Shown: positions 4,750 to 10,186 of the stretch, in pieces
Position numbering within the stretch: position 1 is the first letter of the stretch
Layout: every line of letters starts with the position of its first letter
NCBI GenBank assembly: GCA_017410745.1
Contig: JAFPPJ010000141.1
Coordinates: 1 to 10,186 of the forward strand
Length of the DNA: 10,186 nt
Reading direction: 5' to 3'
From: Oscillospiraceae bacterium
GTDB lineage: Bacteria; Bacillota; Clostridia; Oscillospirales; Ruminococcaceae
Notes under the pieces: generated by a model
The model's input: the letters and a program-made list of their open reading frames with translations, nothing else
Database searches by the model: none
Told to the model about the DNA's origin: nothing
Position numbers and translations under genes: made by a program

Positions 4750-6324
4750 TCATCCGTATACGGCGTACACCGTCATGTCGGATGTCACATTGCTGAAATC
4801 CTGATCCCAGGCAAAGAACATCTGTCCGTTGGAATCATTCATGGGAGGTATCACAGGAGGTACTGCCGATGTGCCGTCCTGTACGGATACCGAATACGCC
4901 TGACCGTCTACTATGAATGTCACCGTATGAAGCGATACGACCGGTGTGGTCTCGGTGAACGGCGCGGGCTCATAGAATGTGCCTGAGGTATCGGGCACTG
5001 TCTCCGTAACGGGAGCAAAGTCGGTATTGACGGAAAGCTCGTCCTCATCCTCGAAGATAGCGGATATCATGCGCTCGCCGGTGATATTGTCAAAGCTGTC
5101 GTCCCATCCGACGAACTTCCGTCCTTCGATCACGGGGTCTGCAGGCTTTATCGCGCTGCCGCCGTAGGGCACCTTCTGCTCGGTTATCTCATCGCCTATG
5201 ATGATATAGACGTTGATATACTCGAGGGCATCTATCTCCTCGGTAACGGCAGGTTCTTCCGTCTCACGCTCTGTTGCACGCTCTGTAGTACGTTCGGTGG
5301 TCTGCACCGTGGTCTGTACGGTAGTGCGCTGTGTAGTCTGCTCGGTGGTCTGCACCGTAGTGGTCGTAGTCTCGGGCTCGGGCTCTGTATCATCCTCGGT
5401 ATCCGGCTCTGTATCAGGCTCGGGAGGAGTCTCTGTCTCCGGCTCGAAATCCGGCAACGGCAGAGTAGCAGGGTCAAAGTCGGGCTCTATGAGCTGAAGA
5501 TCGTTATCCGCTGAAGTGGTACTGTCGGGGGTAACGGATGAATCCTCGGGCTTGGATGCAAGGAGCAGCGGCTGCAGGACTGTATCTATCTCGGACTTGC
5601 TGAACACAAGGTCGCCCATAGAGGATATGGTCATCATATTCTTCAGGGCCGCTTCGCCGAAATCGGAGAGCGCTACAGCAGTAGCCGGGGATACTACGGT
5701 AGGTCTGTCATTGTCGCCGGATGCGCTCATCACCTGTATGCTGTATCCTGATTCGAGGGGCTCGGACTTGCCGCCGATATTTCCGTCACGGTCCACCTTC
5801 TCGCCCATGAGGTTGTACAGCTGTATCTCCGATGCTCCGCTCAGGGAAGATATCTTCACGGAAGGTGCATTTGTCATATCGCAGGCTGCGCGTATAACAG
5901 AGCCCTTTGTGGTGATGGATGAGCTGTCAGTGCGCACTACCACGGGAGCGCTGCGGGCAGTCATGCCGTTTACGATTATCGCTCCCCTGTTGAGATATAT
6001 CTCATTGCTGCCGCTTCCCTTGAACTCATCGGTTATGAAGAGCTGCGCCAGCGGCTCGATATATATCTGGTCTTCTTCCCTGCCGTTGATGGAATAGCGC
6101 ACAACGCATTCAGCTCCGCTGCCGACAGTGATTATATCGCCCTGGGAGAGCGGAGTCTCAGCCGAAGCGTTCTCGGCGGTGCCGTCGTTATGGGTGACTA
6201 CCACATCGCCGTTTACCTGCGTGATCCTGAGGTCGCCCCCTGTTCTCCTGAATATCATTACGACAGCAGTTATTATAACGATCAAAACAGCAGCTATGAT
6301 AATAGCAGTTCTGAGGTTCTTCAT
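4750..6324 (-). CDS. Membrane-anchored FecR-like protein with Thr/Glu/Pro stalk and InlB-type repeats
   Basis: A 524-residue single-pass surface protein. Residues 7-26 are a hydrophobic anchor after a short positive start (MKNLR), placing the rest outside the cell. Residues 30-145 resemble the FecR domain (LSQGDIITVGSGAECVVRY at 59-77, then a run of beta strands). Residues 259-363 are a stalk rich in Pro, Glu, Asp and Thr, including four-residue repeats such as VQTT and ERTT. Two C-terminal units (about 368-425 and 464-524), each with a GW/AWD..FxNVT..M..YAVY pattern, match the Listeria-Bacteroides/InlB B-repeat family. Start: AAAGGGA six bases before ATG. Unlike classic FecR there is no sigma factor or TonB receptor nearby, so iron signalling is not implied. 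A role in envelope sensing or adhesion is plausible; the function is unknown. Confidence 0.8.
   Translation of the reverse strand: MKNLRTAIIIAAVLIVIITAVVMIFRRTGGDLRITQVNGDVVVTHNDGTAENASAETPLSQGDIITVGSGAECVVRYSINGREEDQIYIEPLAQLFITDEFKGSGSNEIYLNRGAIIVNGMTARSAPVVVRTDSSSITTKGSVIRAACDMTNAPSVKISSLSGASEIQLYNLMGEKVDRDGNIGGKSEPLESGYSIQVMSASGDNDRPTVVSPATAVALSDFGEAALKNMMTISSMGDLVFSKSEIDTVLQPLLLASKPEDSSVTPDSTTSADNDLQLIEPDFDPATLPLPDFEPETETPPEPDTEPDTEDDTEPEPETTTTTVQTTEQTTQRTTVQTTVQTTERTTERATERETEEPAVTEEIDALEYINVYIIIGDEITEQKVPYGGSAIKPADPVIEGRKFVGWDDSFDNITGERMISAIFEDEDELSVNTDFAPVTETVPDTSGTFYEPAPFTETTPVVSLHTVTFIVDGQAYSVSVQDGTSAVPPVIPPMNDSNGQMFFAWDQDFSNVTSDMTVYAVYG
5257..5370 (-). repeat. Tandem 12-nt repeats encoding a Thr-rich stalk
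   Basis: Degenerate 12-base units encode the four-residue pattern xxTT about eight times (VQTT, EQTT, QRTT, VQTT, VQTT, ERTT, then ERAT and ERET) at residues 319-356 of the FecR-like protein. Such tracts form extended linkers, often change copy number between strains, and the dense Thr could be glycosylated (inference). Confidence 0.75.
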
Positions 6325-6401
6325 ATATGATCCCTTTCGTATGTAAAATCATCTGCAGCCGATGGCATATCATTCTGCCGCCGGCATGAACGTATCGCAT
6401 A

Positions 6402-6416
6402 CAACGTTATACGTTG
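6402..6416. promoter_or_regulatory. Inverted repeat just after the FecR-like gene's transcription start
   Basis: CAACGT-TAT-ACGTTG is a perfect six-base inverted repeat with a three-base centre. It falls a few bases downstream of the predicted start (about 6419), a normal operator position. The binding protein is unknown. Confidence 0.4.
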
Positions 6417-6425
6417 CCAAGATAA

Positions 6426-6454
6426 ATTATACCACATACAGAGAAAAAATACAA
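6426..6454 (-). promoter_or_regulatory. Promoter of the FecR-like gene
   Basis: Minus-strand -10 TATAAT (6431-6426), 17 bp, and a weaker -35 TTGTAT (6454-6449). The leader to the ATG at 6324 would be about 95 nt and contains the inverted repeat at 6402-6416. Confidence 0.6.
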
Positions 6455-6483
6455 GAGAATATTCAAAAATTTAATCTGCAAAT

Positions 6484-6513
6484 AAAAAAAGCAGCCATGA
6501 TAACATGACTGCT
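6484..6513 (-). terminator. Intrinsic terminator of the SCP2-like gene
   Basis: On the minus strand AGCAGTCATG (6513-6504), loop TTAT, CATGGCTGCT (6499-6490) pair over ten positions with one G-T pair, followed by a run of seven T (6490-6484). It starts 18 bases after the stop codon and separates this gene from the promoter of the FecR-like gene. Confidence 0.9.
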
Positions 6514-6531
6514 TCGGATATCCACATCAGA

Positions 6532-6909
6532 TCAGTTGTTGAAGAAAACAGCATCACCGAGCACGATAGCCTTGCCTGCATTGCCCTGCATCTTGATATC
6601 GCCGTCAGCGATAGCAGTGGATATGGACTTGTTGCCTGCAAGAACAGATGCGAACACATCGGAATCAGCATCTATCTCGATGTCTGCACCCTTATAATCA
6701 AAGGGCTCAACTACTGCGATACCATTCGCGATGAGGATATAGAGCACACCCTCAACTGTGCCGTAGAGCTTGACCTGAGCAGCTACGCGCGCATCAGCAG
6801 GAGCCTTAGCCTTGGCAACCTTAGCCTTGAATGTATCCACGATGAAATCATAAGTAAGAACAGAGACCTCTTCCTGAGCGGGCTTCTTCGCCTTAATTGA
6901 CTTAGCCAT
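6532..6909 (-). CDS. Small SCP2-like (sterol carrier protein 2 fold) protein
   Basis: A 125-residue soluble protein with a Lys/Ala-rich start (MAKSIKAKKPA) and no signal or membrane segment. Residues 20-125 follow the SCP2 pattern: a long N-terminal helix, strands with VEGVLYILIANGIAVVEP (52-69), an acidic IEIDADSDVFASVLAGNKSI stretch (77-96), then TAIADGDIKMQGNAGKAIVL (98-117), resembling the family's typical GKLKIEGD motif. SCP2 domains bind lipids or other hydrophobic ligands. The bacterium is unlikely to make sterols, so the ligand is probably a fatty acyl or similar compound (inference). It has its own strong promoter, a clear AGGAGG site and its own terminator, so it is a single-gene unit, probably well expressed. 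Fold assignment rests on pattern alone. Confidence 0.72.
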   Translation of the reverse strand: MAKSIKAKKPAQEEVSVLTYDFIVDTFKAKVAKAKAPADARVAAQVKLYGTVEGVLYILIANGIAVVEPFDYKGADIEIDADSDVFASVLAGNKSISTAIADGDIKMQGNAGKAIVLGDAVFFNN

Positions 6910-6948
6910 TTAAACTTCCTCCTGATAAACGAACAGATTACTTTATTT

Positions 6949-6977
6949 AGTATAATGTTTTTGTGCAGATTTGTCAA
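6949..6977 (-). promoter_or_regulatory. Promoter of the SCP2-like gene
   Basis: Minus-strand -35 TTGACA (6977-6972), 17 bp, -10 TATACT (6954-6949). The leader is about 33 nt and contains AGGAGG (6923-6918) ahead of the ATG at 6909. Confidence 0.8.
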
Positions 6978-7052
6978 TAGAATACGTCAAAATTCGTTAT
7001 ATTATCCCACTGATATTGTAAATTATGAATGAAATAAAGCATTTTTGACAAT

Positions 7053-7078
7053 AAAAAACACAACCGTATCAACGGCTG
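7053..7078 (-). terminator. Second (distal) terminator downstream of the sugar transporter operon
   Basis: On the minus strand CAGCCGT-TGAT-ACGGTTG (7078-7061) forms a seven-pair stem with one G-T pair, followed by TGTTTTTTAT. It lies about 70 bases beyond the first terminator (7139-7170). The stretch between them contains no start codon with a usable frame. Confidence 0.7.
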
Positions 7079-7138
7079 CATCATAAAGCATCATACGTCT
7101 TGCAGTAAAGTGCCTCACTGCATGGGCAATGTCCGCCA

Positions 7139-7170
7139 GAAAGAAAAGGAGGCGGATAATCCGCCTCCTT
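7139..7170 (-). terminator. Intrinsic terminator of the sugar transporter operon
   Basis: A perfect 11-bp GC-rich stem, AAGGAGGCGGA (7170-7160 on the minus strand), loop TTA, TCCGCCTCCTT (7156-7146), followed by TTCTTTCT. It begins seven bases after the stop of the second permease. Confidence 0.9.
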
Positions 7171-7177
7171 GAATAAG

Positions 7178-8062
7178 TTATTCCTTAACGCCGCCGAGTG
7201 CAACGCCTTCAACGATGAATCTCGAGAAAATGAAGTATATAACAACGATCGGAAGGATCGAAAGCATGATAGCGATATACTTCGCACCGAGGTCATTGAT
7301 CTTGTCGTTGGTGTAGATGGTGTTTACCATCATGGGGAGCGTAAGCTGCTTGGGATTTCTTGAGATGAGTATCATTGCGGGTGTATAGAAGTTGTTCCAG
7401 TTGGCAACGAAGCAGAATATCGACTGAACTGCGATAGCAGGCTTCATCATGGGGATGCCTATGGTAAAGAACGTTCTGTACTCGCCGCAGCCGTCTATGC
7501 GGGCTGCTTCAACTATCTCAAGCGGGAAGTTGGACTTCATTGACTGGCGCATGAAGAATACAACGCCGGGTGCTGCGATAGCAGGTATGATAAGAGGGAA
7601 ATAGGTATCGGTAAGATTCACGCTGAGCATGAACTTATAGAAACCAACGGATGTTACCTGCACGGGAACCATCATAACTGCGATGATGATGGTATACGCG
7701 ATCGCCCTTGCCTTGAAGTCATATACTACAAGACCGTATGCTGTCATAGTGGAGAACAGCACGGTAAGGAATGTAGCAGTAAGTGAAATGAAGCCGGAAT
7801 TTACATAACCCGTCAATGCATTATACTGTATCTTGCCCTCTTCGACCCATGTGTTGAGCTGCTTGAGGTTGTCAAATGCATTCATGCCGGGTATGAGCGA
7901 AACGCCGTTCGTAACAATCTCATAGTGGTCTCTTGTAGCGTTTACAATAAGGATCCATATGGGAAGGAGCGCAAATATTGTGAGAAGTATAAGCACAAAT
8001 GTTACTAAGCCTGTGCGTATAGCGACCTGCTTTGAATTACTCTTCTGTCCTGCGATATCCAT
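7178..8062 (-). CDS. CUT1 sugar ABC transporter permease, MalG/UgpE type
   Basis: A 294-residue inner-membrane permease of an oligosaccharide importer. About six helices are visible, the first at 17-41. The EAA loop that docks the ATPase is EAARIDGCGEYRTFFTIGIPMMKP (within 185-208), and the protein ends FIVEGVALGGVKE, the usual end of MalG-type subunits. The start at 8062 is chosen because GGAGGTG lies six bases upstream and the preceding permease stops one base earlier (TAATATG), so the two are translationally coupled; an in-frame upstream ATG at 8122 would overlap the neighbour by about 60 bases and is rejected. It should pair with the permease at 8064-9086. Substrate cannot be told from the sequence. 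Confidence 0.93.
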   Translation of the reverse strand: MDIAGQKSNSKQVAIRTGLVTFVLILLTIFALLPIWILIVNATRDHYEIVTNGVSLIPGMNAFDNLKQLNTWVEEGKIQYNALTGYVNSGFISLTATFLTVLFSTMTAYGLVVYDFKARAIAYTIIIAVMMVPVQVTSVGFYKFMLSVNLTDTYFPLIIPAIAAPGVVFFMRQSMKSNFPLEIVEAARIDGCGEYRTFFTIGIPMMKPAIAVQSIFCFVANWNNFYTPAMILISRNPKQLTLPMMVNTIYTNDKINDLGAKYIAIMLSILPIVVIYFIFSRFIVEGVALGGVKE

Positions 8063-8063
8063 A

Positions 8064-9086
8064 TTACACACCTCCAAGCTTCTGCTTGAGTGCAGATCTC
8101 TTGCTGCCCTTTGCGTGTGCACTTCTGGGATCCTCTTCGAGGTTGGTCACGAAGGCAATAGAACCGAGAGCAACTGTGATGAAGAACAAGATTACCGAAG
8201 CCGCTGCCGAATATCCGAAGTTAGGATTCAACGTACTGTGGAAGTTTCGGTAGATATATACGGCGACTGTTTCCGTAGTCTGGTTCTGTGCACCTGCCTG
8301 TGCATTGTACAGGTAGGGGATATCGAACATCTGGAGACCGCCTATCATGGAAGTAACTACAGTGTAGAGCATGATGGGACGGAGAAGAGGGATAGTGATG
8401 CGGAAGAACTGCTGTGTCGGCGTAGCACCATCTATATTCGCTGCCTCAAAAAGCGAAGGATTGATGCCCATGATACCGGACATGAGCATGATGGTAGTAT
8501 TACCGAACCACATCCATGTCTGAACGACCATGATAACTACTCTTGCTTCATTGTTTACGCCGGATACGAACTTTATTCTCTCGTGTCCGAGCTTGATAAG
8601 AAGGTTGTTGACCGCACCGTATTCGGTATCGGAGAACAGCATGACGAACAGGGCTGCAACAGATGCTGCCGTGATGATATTTGGCATATACATCACGATC
8701 TTGAAGAAGCCCTTTCCTTTGATCTTAAGATATGCATCGGTGAACCATGCCGCAAGAAGCAAAGATATGATGATCTGCGGAATGAAGTTGCCGGCCCAGA
8801 GTATGCAGGTGTTCTTGAGGACTCTGCCGAAGTTGTTCTTTGCAGACTTAGCGGCACGTCCTGCTACCTCATGTCCGGGTGTGGTGGTCTGCTGACCGCC
8901 GATGAGTATCTTGAAGTTGTCTGTGCCTACGCTCTCTGTAACTACAGTACCGTTGGACTGTGTGGAAAGATAGAAAGTGTAGAACAAAGGATAGACCTGA
9001 AAGAACAGGTACACGATAAAGAACGGAAGTATGAACAGATAGCCCCACTTGGCGTAGCTGATACTCCTTCTTTTACTCAGATCCAT
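8064..9086 (-). CDS. CUT1 sugar ABC transporter permease, MalF/UgpA type
   Basis: A 340-residue permease with six predicted helices (about 14-33, 98-116, 130-152, 183-205, 236-258, 295-315). The EAA loop reads EAANIDGATPTQQFFRITIP (214-233). Between helices one and two lies an extended outward loop (about 42-95) with Thr/Gly-rich sequence, longer than in the shortest members of the family. The C-terminus is a Lys/Arg-rich tail of about 25 residues. GAGGGGAG lies ten bases before the start. It follows the binding-protein gene after a 224-base gap that contains strong RNA structure, and is directly coupled to the MalG-type gene. No ATPase gene is present; a shared MsmK-like ATPase elsewhere is the common Firmicute solution (inference). 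Confidence 0.93.
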   Translation of the reverse strand: MDLSKRRSISYAKWGYLFILPFFIVYLFFQVYPLFYTFYLSTQSNGTVVTESVGTDNFKILIGGQQTTTPGHEVAGRAAKSAKNNFGRVLKNTCILWAGNFIPQIIISLLLAAWFTDAYLKIKGKGFFKIVMYMPNIITAASVAALFVMLFSDTEYGAVNNLLIKLGHERIKFVSGVNNEARVVIMVVQTWMWFGNTTIMLMSGIMGINPSLFEAANIDGATPTQQFFRITIPLLRPIMLYTVVTSMIGGLQMFDIPYLYNAQAGAQNQTTETVAVYIYRNFHSTLNPNFGYSAAASVILFFITVALGSIAFVTNLEEDPRSAHAKGSKRSALKQKLGGV

Positions 9087-9139
9087 ACTTGGAATTCTCC
9101 CCTCGTAAGATTACAATAACCAACAGATCAAGGCGAATA

Positions 9140-9177
9140 ACAGCGAAATGCCCAAAACAAGGCATCGCTGTGCCTTG
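9140..9177 (-). promoter_or_regulatory. Mutually exclusive hairpins between binding-protein and permease genes
   Basis: On the transcript, CAAGGCA (9177-9171) can pair with TGCCTTG (9164-9158), a perfect seven-pair stem followed directly by TTTT, like a weak terminator. Alternatively ACAGCGATGCC (9171-9161) can pair with GGCAT...CGCTGT (9152-9140), eleven pairs with a two-base bulge. The second structure uses the loop and 3' arm of the first, so only one can form. This is the geometry of an attenuator, but the trigger is unknown and it may simply limit permease expression relative to the binding protein. Confidence 0.4.
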
Positions 9178-9253
9178 AAACCTTACCTCTGATAAAAGCC
9201 TGTGACAAAATGATGAAAAAATTAGTCAAAATCACGAAGCCATAAGTTACATA

Positions 9254-9281
9254 TATAGGGCAGGCTTTCACCTGCCCTATA
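9254..9281 (-). terminator. Strong stem-loop after the solute-binding protein gene
   Basis: A perfect 11-bp stem, TATAGGGCAGG / CCTGCCCTATA, with a six-base loop, about 30 bases past the binding-protein stop. The minus-strand sequence after it (TATGTAAC) lacks a U tract, so it is a poor terminator. Hairpins here in sugar-transporter operons typically protect the upstream mRNA end, giving excess binding protein over permease. Confidence 0.65.
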
Positions 9282-9310
9282 CGGTTTGTTATTCAGCTGT
9301 AACTCTGATA

Positions 9311-10186
9311 TTAGTCAAAGTTGGAGTAATCGAGGGTAGGAAGTGCATTAGCAACTCTGTCAACCCAAGCGTTTACTGTCTCATCAGGATCAGCATACTT
9401 GCCCTGGCAGTACTCAGTAACGGAATCGTTGAAGCATCCCTTTATAGAGCTGTCATAAGGAGTGATAGCACCGGTCATATCGATCTGGTCAGCTGTAACG
9501 TTGAGAACCTCGAACTGGTTCTGACCGCCGAGTACAGGGTTGCCCTTGTAATCGCCAGCAGCTATAACGTTCTCCATAGCCTTCTTGTTGGATACGAACT
9601 CACCCTGCATCTCAGCGTACTTCTGTGCGCCCTCGGTGTTGGTGGTGAAGAAGGACATGAATTCCTTAACGAGCTCAGGATTGTCGCATCTGTTTGCAAC
9701 AGTCATCCATGTGCCGCCCCAGAAGAATGCCTGAGGACCTACGCATACCTTCCACTTACCATAGGTAGCACCGTCAGGACCGCCTGCAGCGGAAGTAAGG
9801 ATAGCGTCGCCGAAGCCCCATGTGGATACGAAGTAACCCATAGTGGTGTCATCCTGACCAGCAGCATACCAAGTATCGTTCCACTGAGCCTGATCCTTGA
9901 TAACGTAGCCGTTGTCATACATTTCCTTAGCGAAGGAGATGTAGTTCTTAGCAGTGTCATCAAGAACGAGCTTGTTGTCAACTACCCAAGGAGTAGATCT
10001 GCCTGCGGAGAATACCTGCCAGATACCACCGAGTGTAGCGGTAAGAGCAGTTGTGCCGCCGGAAGCTTCCTTTACCTTAGCAGCTGTATCCTTGAACTTA
10101 TCCCAGTCAGAAACGAGTGCCTGGAAATCATCGGGAGATGTTACGCCGAGATACTTGTCAGCGAGATCCTCTCTGTAGCAGAAGCC
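9311..10186 (-). CDS. Sugar ABC transporter solute-binding protein, C-terminal part (runs off the window)
   Basis: The reading frame is open from the window edge to the stop at 9311: 291 residues without a start, so the N-terminus with its expected lipoprotein signal lies outside. The sequence fits family 1 extracellular solute-binding proteins: SPDDFQALVSDWDKFKDTA near the start of the fragment (the conserved 'should plan' helix region), aromatic ligand-site segments such as GGIWQVFSAGRSTPW and QAFFWGGTWM, and NPELVKEFMSFFTTNTEGAQKYAEM, the typical closing-lobe helix. Many exposed Trp and Tyr suggest an oligosaccharide ligand. It is the first gene of the operon with the two permeases. A methionine at 9922 is internal, not the start. 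Confidence 0.92.
   Translation of the reverse strand, partial: GFCYREDLADKYLGVTSPDDFQALVSDWDKFKDTAAKVKEASGGTTALTATLGGIWQVFSAGRSTPWVVDNKLVLDDTAKNYISFAKEMYDNGYVIKDQAQWNDTWYAAGQDDTTMGYFVSTWGFGDAILTSAAGGPDGATYGKWKVCVGPQAFFWGGTWMTVANRCDNPELVKEFMSFFTTNTEGAQKYAEMQGEFVSNKKAMENVIAAGDYKGNPVLGGQNQFEVLNVTADQIDMTGAITPYDSSIKGCFNDSVTEYCQGKYADPDETVNAWVDRVANALPTLDYSNFD

Noticed and set aside
5257..5370. The short tandem units as a CRISPR-like array
   Set aside because: Units are 12 bases, contiguous without spacers, and lie within a coding frame.
5232..5497. Open frames on both strands over the Thr-rich stalk (Val/Ser-rich or Arg-rich products)
   Set aside because: They are low-complexity shadows of the 12-nt repeats in the FecR-like gene.
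7959..9119. A 386-codon plus-strand open frame across both permease genes
   Set aside because: It is antisense to two clearly conserved permeases and spans their junction; the Cys-rich translation resembles no protein family.

Overview
The window looks like chromosome of an anaerobic Firmicute (Bacillota), most likely a Ruminococcus or a close Oscillospiraceae relative. The grounds are the strong AGGAGG ribosome binding sites, textbook -35/-10 promoters, the DUF2975 plus small XRE regulator pair, a FecR-like/InlB-type repeat surface protein of a kind I associate with ruminococci, formate fermentation genes and a CUT1 sugar transporter. The genus is an inference; there is no rRNA or other marker. 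I see no mobile element, CRISPR array, tRNA or rRNA.

Layout. (a) 1-884, plus strand: a compact two-gene operon with its own promoter, a perfect 14-bp palindrome at the start of the transcript, a four-helix DUF2975 membrane protein, a 70-residue XRE regulator and a strong terminator. (b) 885-4430, minus strand: the pyruvate formate-lyase operon. It reads, in transcription order: promoter with an overlapping Rex-like site, a leader of about 210 nt with two look-alike stem-loops, the PFL catalytic body, a separate 79-residue glycyl-radical subunit, then the PFL-activating enzyme. (c) 4431-4749: non-coding, AT-rich, with a consensus plus-strand promoter that has no clear target and a large hairpin. 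(d) 4750-6460, minus: a membrane-anchored FecR-like protein with a Thr/Glu/Pro-rich stalk and two C-terminal InlB-type repeats. (e) 6484-6977, minus: a single-gene unit for a small SCP2-like protein. (f) 7053-10186, minus: a CUT1 sugar ABC transporter (partial solute-binding protein, then two permeases), closed by two terminators, with complex RNA structure between the binding protein and the permeases. No ATPase is present; many Firmicutes use a shared MsmK-type ATPase encoded elsewhere.

The most notable item is the split pyruvate formate-lyase. The catalytic body keeps its Cys-Cys pair (residues 409-410) but ends before the glycyl-radical domain. That domain is a separate cistron with its own ribosome binding site and start codon, and carries the RVSGYAV radical loop. 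The two cistrons are in the same frame, separated by one UGA and eight sense codons. The body ends in an extra tail with a CPSC motif. This looks like an assembled two-subunit enzyme, not a sequencing error: in effect a PFL whose oxygen-sensitive part is a built-in replaceable piece. Together, body, radical subunit and activase would convert pyruvate and CoA to acetyl-CoA and formate, downstream of sugar uptake by systems such as the transporter at the right end.
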